Assembly (NCBI GenBank): GCA_964449465.1 | Contig: CAYVBK010000010.1 | Location: 1 to 64,000 of the forward strand | Length of the DNA: 64,000 bases | From: CAYRXM01 sp964449465 | Lineage (GTDB): Bacteria; Chloroflexota; Anaerolineae; JAFGEY01 | Reading direction: 5' to 3' | Shown here: in pieces, positions 8,517 through 17,460 of the stretch | How the letters are laid out: every line of letters starts with the position of its first letter | Position numbering within the stretch: position 1 is the first letter of the stretch | Position numbers and translations under genes: made by a program | Notes under the pieces: generated by a model | What the model was told of the DNA's origin: nothing | Database searches by the model: none | Seen by the model: only the letters and a program-made list of their open reading frames with translations

Positions 8517-9338
8517 GTGACCACACTCAAATTGGGCGTTATTGCCTCACTGCCGCACGGCCCCGAGCAAGAACTGCAAAAAGCGCACGATTTCGGCCTG
8601 CCTACCTGTCAGGTCGTCTGCTGGAACCCCGATCTGTTCACCGACGAGATGGCCGAACGACTGATCGCCGCCTCGCGCCAGTATGACGTCGAGGTGACCA
8701 CCATCTGGACCGGCTACAAAGGCCGCGCCGTGTGGAACTTTATCGAAGGACCGACCACCATCGGCCTGGTGCCGCCGGAACATCGCCGCGAGCGAGTGGA
8801 AACCCTCATCAAGGGCGCCGATTTTGCTCACAAGGTCGGCGTGCCATCCATCACCACCCATGTCGGCTTTATCCCCGAAGTTCCCAGCGACCCGTTGTAC
8901 CCCGGCCTGATTGATGCGCTGCGAGAGGTGGTGGAACACTGCAAAGCGTTGGGGCTGCACTTTTGCTTTGAAACCGGCCAGGAAACGCCCACCACCCTGC
9001 TGCGGGTGATCGAAGACCTGGGCGGAGAAAATCTGGGCATCAACCTCGACCCGGCCAACCTGCTGATGTATGGCAAGGCCAATCCGGTGGATGCGCTGGA
9101 CGTGTTTGGCCGCTATGTGCTGGGCGTGCACGCCAAAGATGGCGAATATCCCACCAACGGCCGCGAACTGGGCTGCGAAAAGCCACTTGGCGAAGGGCGG
9201 GTCAATTTTCCGCTCCTGATTCCCAATCTGAAATCGCTGGGTTACACCGGCGCGCTGACCATCGAGCGCGAGATCAGCGGCCCCAAACAGATCGAAGACA
9301 TTCGCCGCGCCATTGCCATCCTGTCGGCGCTGGCCTGA
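8517..9338 (+). CDS. Sugar phosphate isomerase/epimerase (TIM barrel), second copy
   Basis: A 273-residue AP_endonuc_2-type TIM barrel. Probable metal ligands lie in CFETGQETP, GINLDPANL, GVHAKDGEYP and TIEREI, in the order expected for this family. The GTG at 8517 has AAAGGAG at a good distance. It is the last gene of the + strand sugar cluster and is followed by two strong hairpins. Little sequence is shared with the isomerase at 253 beyond the fold, so it probably acts on a different intermediate. Substrate not determinable. Confidence 0.85.
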   Translation: MTTLKLGVIASLPHGPEQELQKAHDFGLPTCQVVCWNPDLFTDEMAERLIAASRQYDVEVTTIWTGYKGRAVWNFIEGPTTIGLVPPEHRRERVETLIKGADFAHKVGVPSITTHVGFIPEVPSDPLYPGLIDALREVVEHCKALGLHFCFETGQETPTTLLRVIEDLGGENLGINLDPANLLMYGKANPVDALDVFGRYVLGVHAKDGEYPTNGRELGCEKPLGEGRVNFPLLIPNLKSLGYTGALTIEREISGPKQIEDIRRAIAILSALA

Positions 9339-9392
9339 AAATAGACTTCCCGGTTTTCGGGGGGTTCGGGGGGCGAAGCACCCCCGACGGGG

Positions 9393-9420
9393 TATGTCAA
9401 GGGGCTGGCCCCTTGACATA
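9393..9420 (+). terminator. Perfect 12-bp hairpin after the sugar cluster
   Basis: tatgtcaagggg / ccccttgacata pair perfectly around a ctgg loop. The hairpin directly follows a gggggcgaagcaccccc inverted stretch. It is followed by aaaaagc rather than a T-run, so it may be a mobile repeat or mRNA-stabilising hairpin rather than a classical terminator. Confidence 0.5.
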
Positions 9421-9461
9421 AAAAGCTATGGTCAAATGTGATCGGGCAATTTCAAGAACTC

Positions 9462-9483
9462 GAAAAAATGAGCGAGCCGCAAG
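9462..9483. repeat. 22-bp dispersed repeat, copy 1
   Basis: The 22 bases here recur at 18071-18092 in the same orientation with one mismatch (agcgaGccg against agcgaAccg). Both copies lie in intergenic regions. Too short to assign a function. Confidence 0.5.
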
Positions 9484-9533
9484 TTCACATGGTCTGAAAT
9501 CTGTAAATTTGGGGTAAAATTTAACCCGCTGAA

Positions 9534-9571
9534 AAAAGGCACGAATTATATTGTCAAATTTCGTGCCTTTT
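9534..9571 (+). terminator. Rho-independent terminator-like hairpin
   Basis: aaaaggcacgaa (9534-9545) pairs perfectly with ttcgtgcctttt (9560-9571) around a 14-nt loop, followed by cgtttat. With A-rich and T-rich flanks it could act in both directions. It separates the sugar cluster from the pyrophosphatase gene. Confidence 0.65.
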
Positions 9572-9592
9572 CGTTTATCTCGCAATGAATAT

Positions 9593-9621
9593 TTGCATTA
9601 ACTTTTTATGTTGGCTATAAT
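9593..9621 (+). promoter_or_regulatory. Promoter of the pyrophosphatase gene
   Basis: A perfect TATAAT (9616-9621) is preceded by a weak TTGCAT (9593-9598) with a 17-bp spacer. The leader to the ATG is about 60 nt and carries AGGGAGG. Confidence 0.5.
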
Positions 9622-9687
9622 ATAATGGCTACAAGTTGGTTCAGGGTCAATTTTTCTATTTACAAACTAGAGGGAGGCAAGATTACA

Positions 9688-11748
9688 ATGGATTGGGTTT
9701 GGTTGGCGCCGATTGCGGCCGTTGTGTCCATTCTGTTCGGCGGGTATTTGTTTATGCAGGTTTACAAATCGCCCACCGGCAGCGAAAAAGCGGCCAAAGT
9801 TTCCAAAGCAATTCACGATGGGGCCAATGCTTATTTGAAGGTGCTGTATACAGCACTGGTGGTGGTCGCGGCAATTTTGTCCGTGATCCTGTTTTTCGCC
9901 TTTATGGGCAATGGCGTTCTTCACTCACTGAGTATGGCGGCGGCTTTTGTCTTGGGCGCGCTCTGCTCGGCAGTGGCCGGCTATGCCGGTATGCAGGTGG
10001 CCTTGATGGCCAACGCCAAATCGGCCACGGCTGCCGAACACGGTTTGACCAAAGCCTTTCCGGTGGCGTTCAACGCCGGTGGCGTGATGGGTATGGCTGT
10101 GGTGGGGCTGGCCGTGTTTGGTATGAGCATCCTTTACATGATTTTCAGGGATCCAGAGATTGTGCTGGGCTTTAGCTTTGGGGCCAGCTCGCTGGCATTG
10201 CTGGCCAAAGCCGGCGGCGGCATTTACACCAAGACCGCCGACATTGGCGCCGACCTGGTCGGCAAGGTCGAGTTGACTCTGCCCGAAGACGACCCGCGCA
10301 ACCCTGCCGTGATCGCCGACAATGTGGGTGACAATGTAGGCGATGTGGCCGGTATGGGTGGCGACATTTTCGACTCGTATGTAGCCAGCGTGGTGGCCGT
10401 GATGATCCTGGGCTCGGCTTTGCATCACGCCAAGCCCGACCAGTACAGCATCAACTATGTCGTCCTGCCTCTGGTCTTTGCTGCGGCAGGCATCATTTCA
10501 TCCATCATCGGCATGTTCTTTGTGCGCTCTAGCGAAGGCAAAAACCCCACTCGCGCCCTCAACTCGGGCACCTATGCCACCTGCGCCGTCTTTGCGGTGC
10601 TATCGCTGGGCATCGTTTTAATGTTGGGCATCAATTTTGCCATCTATTGGGCCAACCTGGCCGGGTTGATTGCCGGTATCATCATCGGCATGACCACTGA
10701 CTATTATACCTCGACCGAACAAAAAGCCGTGCAAACGACGGCCGCCGCCTCGCAGACCGGCGTGGCCATCAACATCCTGACCGGCTTTTCCTATGGCTTG
10801 TTGAGCATCATTCCGCCGATCATCGGCATTGTGGTAGCCATGATCGTGGCCTTTTTCGTGCCACAGGCGATGGGGATGGAAGGGATGGACGCGCTGTACG
10901 GCATCTCGATTGCCGCTATCGGTATGCTCTCCATCACCGGCATGATTGTTTCGGCTGACGCGTATGGCCCCATTGTGGACAATGCGCAGGGTGTGGCCGA
11001 AATGGCAGGTATGAGCGAAGAGGTGGTCCACGTCTGCGCTCAGATGGACGCAGCCGGCAACACGGCCAAAGCCATCACCAAAGGTTTTGCCATCGGCGCA
11101 GCCGGGCTGACCGTGCTGGCCTTGTTTGCAGCGTATGCCGAAACGGTCAACCTGACGGCTCTCGACCTGCTGCACCCGGTGACCATTGCCGGCGTGTTCC
11201 TGGGAGCCATGATGCCGCCGGTCTTTTCGGCCATGCTGATCCTGTCGGTTGGCAAGAACGCCTTCAAGATGATCGAAGAAATTCGCCGCCAGGTGCGCGA
11301 GATTCCTGGCCTGCTGGCCGGCACCGCCGACCCGGATTATGCCCAATGTGTGCGCATCGCTTCGCAAGGCGCACTGTGGGAGCTGGTTGGCCCCGGGCTG
11401 CTGGCCTTTATCAGCCCGTTGGCGATTGGGTTCATCCTTGGCCCAGAAGCGTTGGGCGGCTTTTTGGGTGGCAGCATTTTCATCGGCCTGATCTTTGCTC
11501 TGTTTATGGCTAATGCCGGCGGCCTGTGGGATAATGCCAAGAAATACATCGAGGATGGCAACCTGGGCGGCAAAGGCTCGGAGGAACACAAAGCGGCTGT
11601 GGTCGGTGACACGGTGGGCGATCCGTTCAAGGACACCGCCGGCCCCTCGATCAATACCCTGATCACGGTCATGTCTCTGATTGCCACCGTCTTTGCTCCG
11701 GTCATTGCCAGATACTCTTTGCCTGTGGTGTTTGGCTGGTTCAAATAA
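9688..11748 (+). CDS. hppA: K+-independent H+-translocating membrane pyrophosphatase
   Basis: A 686-residue integral membrane pyrophosphatase with about 15-16 helices that couples PPi hydrolysis to proton export. The substrate-binding signature DIGADLVGKVE is followed by the Asp-rich loops DNVGDNVGDVAGMGGDIFDS and, near the C-terminus, VGDTVGDPFKDTAGPS. The K+-determining motif reads GNTAKAITKG: Lys461 sits where K+-dependent enzymes have Ala, and Thr replaces Gly three residues later, both marking the K+-independent H+-pumping subfamily. The ATG at 9688 with AGGGAGG is chosen over an upstream in-frame ATG at 9625. Monocistronic, with its own promoter and terminator. PPi made by aminoacylation and polymer synthesis would feed it. 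Confidence 0.95.
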   Translation: MDWVWLAPIAAVVSILFGGYLFMQVYKSPTGSEKAAKVSKAIHDGANAYLKVLYTALVVVAAILSVILFFAFMGNGVLHSLSMAAAFVLGALCSAVAGYAGMQVALMANAKSATAAEHGLTKAFPVAFNAGGVMGMAVVGLAVFGMSILYMIFRDPEIVLGFSFGASSLALLAKAGGGIYTKTADIGADLVGKVELTLPEDDPRNPAVIADNVGDNVGDVAGMGGDIFDSYVASVVAVMILGSALHHAKPDQYSINYVVLPLVFAAAGIISSIIGMFFVRSSEGKNPTRALNSGTYATCAVFAVLSLGIVLMLGINFAIYWANLAGLIAGIIIGMTTDYYTSTEQKAVQTTAAASQTGVAINILTGFSYGLLSIIPPIIGIVVAMIVAFFVPQAMGMEGMDALYGISIAAIGMLSITGMIVSADAYGPIVDNAQGVAEMAGMSEEVVHVCAQMDAAGNTAKAITKGFAIGAAGLTVLALFAAYAETVNLTALDLLHPVTIAGVFLGAMMPPVFSAMLILSVGKNAFKMIEEIRRQVREIPGLLAGTADPDYAQCVRIASQGALWELVGPGLLAFISPLAIGFILGPEALGGFLGGSIFIGLIFALFMANAGGLWDNAKKYIEDGNLGGKGSEEHKAAVVGDTVGDPFKDTAGPSINTLITVMSLIATVFAPVIARYSLPVVFGWFK

Positions 11749-11767
11749 ACAACGGCAGTTTCGATCA

Positions 11768-11801
11768 AAAAAACCTGGTTTCTGATGAAACCAGGTTTTT
11801 T
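11768..11801. terminator. Bidirectional terminator between hppA and rfbB
   Basis: aaaaaacctggttt (11768-11781) and aaaccaggtttttt (11788-11801) form a perfect 14-bp stem with a 6-nt loop. With T-runs on either strand it can serve both convergent genes. Confidence 0.9.
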
Positions 11802-11803
11802 GT

Positions 11804-12823
11804 TTATATATTTCTGGCTGCGTACTGCTTTTTATAGTATTCTTTGTATTCTCCGCTTTTGATCTTGCGCCACCACCATTCGTTCTCCACATACCAGCGC
11901 ACCGTCTTTTCGATGGCCTGTGCAAAGGTGTGACCGGGCTGCCAGCCCAGCGCCCGCAACTTGTCGCAGTTGAGCGAATAACGGCGGTCATGGCCGGGGC
12001 GATCCTGGACCGGGCGGATCAGCGAGTAGGGTTTGCTCAGCAGATCGAGAATGGCGTGGGCCATGACCATGTTTTCGGTTTCGACGCCGCTGCCCACGTT
12101 GTAAATTTCGCCCACCTGCCCACGATGCAACACGGTGTCAATGCCCTCGCAATGATCGATTACGTATTGATAATCGCGCATCTGACGGCCGTCGCCGTAC
12201 ATCGGCAGGGGCAGATCGTCTAGGGCATTGGTGATGAATAACGGCACCACCTTTTCGGGGTATTGATAGGGACCAATGTTGTTGGCCCCGCGGGTGATCG
12301 TCACCGGCACGGCAAAACTGGTATAATAGGCAATGCACAACAGGTCGCCACCGGCTTTGCTGGCCGAATAGGGACTGCGCGTGTGCAGCGGGTCGGTTTC
12401 AACCGAAGAGCCGTGCAGCACCTGTCCATAGACTTCGTCGGTGGAGACCTGATGATATCGCTCGATGCCAAATTTTTTGGCCGCTTCAAGCAGAGTAAAT
12501 GTGCCAAATACATCGGTCTTGATAAAGCCGTCCGGCTCGATCAATGAGCGATCCACATGCGTTTCGGCGGCAAAATTGATCACCGTGTCTATCTGATACT
12601 GTTGTATCACCTCGTCTACCCGCGCCGCATTGGCAATGTCGCCTTTTTCAAAGGCATAGCGACCGCCAAACTGTTCAACCATATCTCGCAGATTGTCCAG
12701 GTTGCCGGCATAAGTGAGCTTGTCATAGACCACCGCGTGATAATCGGGATATTTTTGCAGCATATAACGAACAAAATTAGAGCCAATAAACCCAGCCGCG
12801 CCGGTAATCAAGAGTTTTTTCAT
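11804..12823 (-). CDS. rfbB: dTDP-glucose 4,6-dehydratase
   Basis: A 339-residue extended short-chain dehydrogenase that converts dTDP-glucose to dTDP-4-keto-6-deoxyglucose, for rhamnose or other deoxysugars. The NAD motif GAAGFIGSN is at the N-terminus, the THVDRSL segment follows, and the catalytic STDEVYG and YSASKAG (Tyr-x3-Lys) motifs are both present. The start at 12823 (MKKLLIT) is chosen because GGAGAG lies just upstream; the ATG at 12835 is inside that ribosome site. No other rml genes are adjacent, so it is a stand-alone gene. Convergent with hppA and sharing its terminator. Confidence 0.92.
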   Translation of the reverse strand: MKKLLITGAAGFIGSNFVRYMLQKYPDYHAVVYDKLTYAGNLDNLRDMVEQFGGRYAFEKGDIANAARVDEVIQQYQIDTVINFAAETHVDRSLIEPDGFIKTDVFGTFTLLEAAKKFGIERYHQVSTDEVYGQVLHGSSVETDPLHTRSPYSASKAGGDLLCIAYYTSFAVPVTITRGANNIGPYQYPEKVVPLFITNALDDLPLPMYGDGRQMRDYQYVIDHCEGIDTVLHRGQVGEIYNVGSGVETENMVMAHAILDLLSKPYSLIRPVQDRPGHDRRYSLNCDKLRALGWQPGHTFAQAIEKTVRWYVENEWWWRKIKSGEYKEYYKKQYAARNI

Positions 12824-12875
12824 TTTTCTCTCCATTTGAAATTGGTAACTGCCTGGTCCTTAACCTGCCGGCTGG

Positions 12876-12903
12876 ATTGTACCATATCCTGGCCGAAAGA
12901 CAA
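12876..12903 (-). promoter_or_regulatory. Promoter of rfbB
   Basis: On the minus strand TTGTCT (12903-12898) and TACAAT (12881-12876) are separated by 16 bp. The leader to the start is about 45 nt. Confidence 0.5.
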
Positions 12904-12931
12904 GCCAGACAAGCCAAAATCGGAGCATTTC

Positions 12932-12960
12932 TTGACGAAGCGCATCAGGGCCGCTATAAT
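12932..12960 (+). promoter_or_regulatory. Promoter of the receiver-GAF regulator gene
   Basis: TTGACG (12932-12937) and TATAAT (12955-12960) are 17 bp apart, close to the sigma-70 consensus. The predicted leader is about 130 nt to the GTG start; no known riboswitch was recognised in it. Confidence 0.7.
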
Positions 12961-13095
12961 TGAATCATCAACGTCCTGAGCCGGCTTAACGGCAGTCATA
13001 GTGCTTGTCCCGTAAAACTGGCGATAGAATCCATCGTCTGGACAATCGTTTTCGGGGTGGCAAATCCCAGTTCCGACTTGGGATAGGAGGACACG

Positions 13096-14358
13096 GTGTC
13101 AGAACAAACCCAAACGCGCATCCTGGTTGTAGACGACAGCCCCGACATTCGCCGGGTGTTGCGCGATATGATCCTGGAACCGCGCGGCTACTGTGTCCTC
13201 ACGGCCAACGATGGGCAAGAAGGCCTGGAAATGGCGATCTGCGAGCATCCCGACCTGATCCTGTTGGACATCAACATGCCTCGACTGAACGGCATGCAGG
13301 TATTAGAACGGTTGCGCCAGGCGCACTATGAATGGCCGGTGATCATGATGACCTCGGAAGGGTCGGAAGAAATCGCCGTACAGGCCTTTCGCCTGGGCGT
13401 GCGCGACTATATCCCCAAACCCTTTACTATCGAGGAAGCCCTGATCTCGGTCGAACGTGTGCTGGTAGAAAGCAAGCTGCGCCGTGAGCGCGAAGAATTG
13501 ATGAAGCGGCTGCAACTGGTCAACCGTCAGCTCAGCCGCAAAGTGGCGCAGCTCAGCACCATGTACGCCATCGGGCAAGCGGTTACGTCGGTGCTAGAGC
13601 TAGACAAACTGCTCAGCCGCATCGTCGAAGCCTCAGTATACCTTTGCCGCTCAGATGAAGGCACACTGTACCTGATTGACGAAGAATCGGGCGAGTTGTA
13701 CATGACCGCCGCGCAAGGCGTAGGCGAAAAGGCCGCCAGAGGGTTTCGCCTCAAGGTCAACGACAGCCTGATCGGGCAGGTGGTGCGCACCGGCAAACCA
13801 ACCACTGTCAACAGCGACAGCGCAGCACCCAACCTCAAGTTGATGACCGGCTATCTGGTTCACTCGCTGCTCAATGTGCCGCTCAAAGTCAAAGACAAGA
13901 TCATCGGCGTGCTGAGCGTAGCCAACCGGGTGACGCGACGCAGCTTTACGCAAGAAGACCTGGAGCAATTGATGGGCCTGGCTAACTATGCCGCCATCGC
14001 CATTGACAACGCCCGCCTCTACGAGGCCACCCGCAAGGTAGTGGCCGCCGAGATGCTCAACCGTACCGTCGTCACCATCTCACACTATGTCAACAACCCT
14101 CTGATGACCCTGACTATGAATATGGAGCGGCTGGTGCGCGCCGAAAAGAGCGGGCGCATCGGAGACACCGAAGGCATGATTGCCGATGCTTCGCGGTTGA
14201 ACGAGATCAAGGTAGAAGAAATTGCCGCTGTCATTTCCATCCTCAAAGATATGGCCTCGCCACAGTTTGTCACCTATTTGGAGGACATTCAAATGCTGGA
14301 CATTGAGGCCAAAGTGCAGCAACGCCTGCAATTCATCAAGAAAAAGTATGAAGGCTGA
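13096..14358 (+). CDS. Response regulator: receiver + GAF + orphan dimerisation/phosphotransfer-like helix
   Basis: A 420-residue cytosolic signalling protein. The receiver (about 1-120) has the acidic pair D13/D14, phospho-acceptor D58, T86 and K108. A coiled linker (about 125-160) leads into a GAF domain (about 165-315, with NVPLKVKDKIIGVLSV). The C-terminal region contains TISHYVNNPLMTL around H330, which resembles a histidine-kinase dimerisation helix, but no HATPase_c motifs follow and the protein ends about 90 residues later. It therefore cannot phosphorylate itself and may receive or pass phosphate. The GTG start follows AGGAGG. No kinase is adjacent; partner unknown. Confidence 0.8.
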   Translation: MSEQTQTRILVVDDSPDIRRVLRDMILEPRGYCVLTANDGQEGLEMAICEHPDLILLDINMPRLNGMQVLERLRQAHYEWPVIMMTSEGSEEIAVQAFRLGVRDYIPKPFTIEEALISVERVLVESKLRREREELMKRLQLVNRQLSRKVAQLSTMYAIGQAVTSVLELDKLLSRIVEASVYLCRSDEGTLYLIDEESGELYMTAAQGVGEKAARGFRLKVNDSLIGQVVRTGKPTTVNSDSAAPNLKLMTGYLVHSLLNVPLKVKDKIIGVLSVANRVTRRSFTQEDLEQLMGLANYAAIAIDNARLYEATRKVVAAEMLNRTVVTISHYVNNPLMTLTMNMERLVRAEKSGRIGDTEGMIADASRLNEIKVEEIAAVISILKDMASPQFVTYLEDIQMLDIEAKVQQRLQFIKKKYEG

Positions 14359-14422
14359 ATCGTTCCGCACAGACAAGGAATAAGGGTAGAGTCATTCGGC
14401 GCAGGCCGAGACAAAAAGTGCT

Positions 14423-14451
14423 TTGACACCCTACAGCAAATCGGGTATAAT
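14423..14451 (+). promoter_or_regulatory. Consensus sigma-70 promoter of valS
   Basis: A perfect TTGACA (14423-14428) and a perfect TATAAT (14446-14451) with a 17-bp spacer. Transcription would start near 14458, at the head of the T-box leader. Confidence 0.9.
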
Positions 14452-14461
14452 CGCCTCGATC

Positions 14462-14700
14462 AAAGACTGTGACCAGGAAGAGTAAGCTCGTCAGAGCGCC
14501 AGAGAGGATGGGTCCAGGGCTGCAAGCCCATCTCGCATCAAACGAGCCGAACGTCGCCTGTGAGTTGGCAGGGTGAATCTGAATCTATTCCATTCAGGTT
14601 GAGCTTTGCCCGGCTATGGCCCGTTATCGCCGCCGAGTGTCAAAACAAGGTGGTACCACGTGAGATTCCCCTCTCGTCCTTGACGGTGAGAGGGATTTTT
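14462..14700 (+). promoter_or_regulatory. T-box riboswitch leader (tRNA-Val) of valS
   Basis: A complete T-box leader. It opens with a GGAAGAGTA-type start (about 14476) and contains a Stem I arm with gggctgcaagccc (about 14516-14529). A Val codon GTC at 14553-14555 is the likely specifier. The T-box AAGGTGGTACCACG (14647-14660), including the GGTACCAC pairing site for uncharged tRNA, is followed by a terminator stem with arms at 14669-14675 and 14688-14694 and then T5. Uncharged tRNA-Val should stabilise the antiterminator and switch on valS. The assignment of the exact specifier is inferred from position. Confidence 0.93.
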
Positions 14701-14718
14701 GTTTATTGGAGGATCAAC

Positions 14719-17439
14719 ATGTCGGAAAAAAACATCTCTCTGCCCAAAAACTATGATCCGGCGCAGGTGGAAAATCGCATCTATGCGTGGTGGGAGGCCA
14801 AAGGTTATTTTGAGCCCCTGGCCAACCCCTGGAAAAAACCCTTTGTCATTGCCATGCCGCCGCCCAACGTAACCGGACAGCTTCATCTGGGACATGCCAT
14901 CACCGCCACCTTGGAAGACATCATGATCCGCTATCACCGCATGCTGGGCGACCCAACATTGTGGGTGCCCGGGGCCGACCATGCCGGCATTGCCACGCAA
15001 AATGTGGTAGAGCGCGAACTGGCCCGCGAAGGCATCAAGCGCACCGACCTGGGCCAGGAAAAATTTATCGAGCGGGTATGGCAGTGGAAAGAGATTTATC
15101 ACCGTCGCATTGACGATCAGCACCGCCACCTGGGCGTGAGCTGCGACTGGAAGCGCGAGCGGTTCACTCTGGATGAGGGCCTCAGCCGCGCCGTGCGCAC
15201 AGCCTTTGTGCAAATGTATAAAAAGGGGCTGATCTATCGCGGCCAATATCTGATCAACTGGTGCCCGCGCTGCGAGACGGCCATCTCGGACCTGGAAGTA
15301 GACCACGATGAGGAAAAATCCAAACTGTGGTATTTGCGCTATCCGGTGATCACCGCCGACTGGGCCGGGCCGCAGGCGCCGTGGCCCGATCCGGCCTGGT
15401 GTCAGAACGCCACATCCTTTATCTCGGTGGCCACTACCCGCCCCGAAACGGTACTGGGCGACTCGGCCGTGGCTGTCCACCCCGACGACGAGCGATATCG
15501 CCACCTGATCGGCCAATACGCCGTACTGCCCGGCATGGAGAGGCGCATCCTCATCATCGCCGACACCGCCGTAGACCGCGAGTTTGGCAGCGGTGCCGTC
15601 AAGGTCACGCCGGCGCACGACCCCACCGACTATGAGATCGGCAAGCGGCACGGTCTGGCTGAGATCAATGTGATGACCGAAAAGGGACTGATGAACGAAA
15701 ACGCCGGCACCTACAGCGGGCAAGAGCGGTTTGCCTGCCGCAAAAACCTGGTCGCCGACATGCAGGCCACGGGCGTGCTGGTCAAGATTGAAGACTATGT
15801 CCACTCGGTGGGCCACTGCCAGCGCTGCGCCACCATCATCGAGCCGCGCATCTCGACACAGTGGTTCGTCAAAAGCAAGCCGCTGGCCGAGCCGGCTATC
15901 CAGGCCGTGCGCGATGGCAAAGTCAAGATCATTCCAGAGCGTTTTGAGAAAATCTATTTCAACTGGATGGAAAACATCCGTGACTGGTGCATCAGCCGCC
16001 AGTTGTGGTGGGGACATCGCATTCCGGTGTGGTACTGCGCCGATTGTGGAAACCTCATTGTCGAGATGGAGGACCCCAGTCAATGCCCCCGGTGCGGTAG
16101 CAGCAGCCTGACCCAAGACCCCGACGTGCTGGACACCTGGTTTTCATCGGGATTGTGGCCTTTTAGCACGCTGGGCTGGCCCGAAGAAACGCCCGATTTC
16201 AAATACTATTACCCCACCTCGGTGCTGGAAACCGGCTATGACATTTTGCCGTTCTGGGTGGCGCGCATGATCATGTTGGGGATCGAATTGACTGGCCAGG
16301 TGCCGTTTCACACCGTCTATTTGCACGGCCTGGTACGCAACGAAAAAGGGCTCAAAATCTCCAAATCGCTGCCCGATGCGGCCAAATACGACCCGCTCAA
16401 TGTGATCCAGGAATATGGCTGTGATGCTCTGCGCTTTGCCCTGGTCACCAGCAGCACGCCCGGCAACGACGCCAAATTATCGCCCACCCGTATCGAGGCG
16501 GCGCGCAACTTTGCCAACAAACTGTGGAACGCATCGCGCTTTGTGCTGACCACCCTGGGCTATACGGTGCGCGCCGGTCAGGGCACCTGGGACCTGTCAT
16601 CGCAATCCATCATGGACAAGTGGATCATCAGCCGCAACAACCGCCTGGTGGCCGATGTCAACCGCCTGATGGAGGCCTATCAGTTCGGCGAGGCAGCTCG
16701 CCAGATTCAAGAATTTCTGTGGAACGAGTTTTGCGACTGGTATATCGAGATGGCCAAAGTGCGCATCCAGGGCAATGACATTCGCGAGCAAAACGCGGCG
16801 CGGCAGGTGTTGGTATATGTGCTAGAACGCTCACTGCGTTTGCTGCACCCGTTTATGCCCTTTGTCACCGAGACGCTGTGGCAAGCCCTACCGCACGAAG
16901 GCCCGGCCCTGATCGTGTCTCCCTGGCCGCAAGAAGGCTGGCAAGACCACGAAGCGGTGGCCCTGATGGAATCGCTGATGGACGTGGTACGGGCCATTCG
17001 CAATGCCCGCTCGGAATACAATGTCGAGGCCGGCAAGCGCATTCCGGCCATCCTGGTCTGCGGCGACAAGGCCTCGTTCTTCAAAGGATACAAAAAAGCT
17101 ATTTGCACGCTTGCCCACCTCGATGAAAATGCACTGGTCATCGCCGAGGCGCTGGACGATAAACCCACTCACGCGCTGACCCTGGTACAAGGCGGCATTG
17201 AAACCTATTTGTCTCTGCGTGATGTCATTGACCTGGAAGCCGAGCGGATGCGCATCGCCGTCGAGATGGAATCGCTCACCCAACGCATTGCCGAGGTGGA
17301 AATCCGCCTGCGCAACACCCGCTTTTTGGAAAAAGCCCCTGAGCATGTGGTGCAGGGCGAGCGCGACAAGCGAGACGAGTTGCGCAATCAGTGGACCAAA
17401 CTCAAGGCGCGGCTGCAACAGTTAAACGCCATGTCATAA
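14719..17439 (+). CDS. valS: Valine--tRNA ligase
   Basis: A class Ia aminoacyl-tRNA synthetase of 906 residues, the usual length. The HIGH motif is HLGH (H56-H59, in PPPNVTGQLHLGHA) and the KMSKS motif is KISKS (K546-S550). The CP1 editing domain (about 200-420) includes TTRPETVLGDSAVAV, and Cys pairs CPRCE and CADC/CPRC suggest zinc sites. The C-terminus is an Arg/Glu-rich coiled coil (about 835-900) typical of ValRS. The ATG at 14719 follows TGGAGG after the T-box terminator; the longer in-frame ORF runs back into the leader and is excluded. A single gene, apparently monocistronic. Confidence 0.97.
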   Translation: MSEKNISLPKNYDPAQVENRIYAWWEAKGYFEPLANPWKKPFVIAMPPPNVTGQLHLGHAITATLEDIMIRYHRMLGDPTLWVPGADHAGIATQNVVERELAREGIKRTDLGQEKFIERVWQWKEIYHRRIDDQHRHLGVSCDWKRERFTLDEGLSRAVRTAFVQMYKKGLIYRGQYLINWCPRCETAISDLEVDHDEEKSKLWYLRYPVITADWAGPQAPWPDPAWCQNATSFISVATTRPETVLGDSAVAVHPDDERYRHLIGQYAVLPGMERRILIIADTAVDREFGSGAVKVTPAHDPTDYEIGKRHGLAEINVMTEKGLMNENAGTYSGQERFACRKNLVADMQATGVLVKIEDYVHSVGHCQRCATIIEPRISTQWFVKSKPLAEPAIQAVRDGKVKIIPERFEKIYFNWMENIRDWCISRQLWWGHRIPVWYCADCGNLIVEMEDPSQCPRCGSSSLTQDPDVLDTWFSSGLWPFSTLGWPEETPDFKYYYPTSVLETGYDILPFWVARMIMLGIELTGQVPFHTVYLHGLVRNEKGLKISKSLPDAAKYDPLNVIQEYGCDALRFALVTSSTPGNDAKLSPTRIEAARNFANKLWNASRFVLTTLGYTVRAGQGTWDLSSQSIMDKWIISRNNRLVADVNRLMEAYQFGEAARQIQEFLWNEFCDWYIEMAKVRIQGNDIREQNAARQVLVYVLERSLRLLHPFMPFVTETLWQALPHEGPALIVSPWPQEGWQDHEAVALMESLMDVVRAIRNARSEYNVEAGKRIPAILVCGDKASFFKGYKKAICTLAHLDENALVIAEALDDKPTHALTLVQGGIETYLSLRDVIDLEAERMRIAVEMESLTQRIAEVEIRLRNTRFLEKAPEHVVQGERDKRDELRNQWTKLKARLQQLNAMS

Positions 17440-17460
17440 TCGTACAGCCCGCCCGACAGG

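Larger units (their letters stand above)
9339..9687. other. Intergenic region: two hairpins and the pyrophosphatase promoter
   Basis: This 349-bp gap holds a G/C-rich stretch (9356-9392), a perfect hairpin at 9393-9420, a 22-bp dispersed repeat at 9462-9483, a terminator-like hairpin at 9534-9571 and a promoter at 9593-9621. No credible small gene was found. Confidence 0.7.

Noticed and set aside
9688..11748. Na+-pumping pyrophosphatase
   Set aside because: Lys461 in GNTAKAITKG marks the K+-independent group, which is known only as H+ pumps, whereas Na+ pumps are K+-dependent.
10618..11991. 457-residue ORF on the minus strand
   Set aside because: Antisense shadow of hppA and its terminator, with a His/Gln-rich composition and no recognisable motif.
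14614..16116. 500-residue ORF on the minus strand
   Set aside because: Antisense shadow of valS and its T-box leader.
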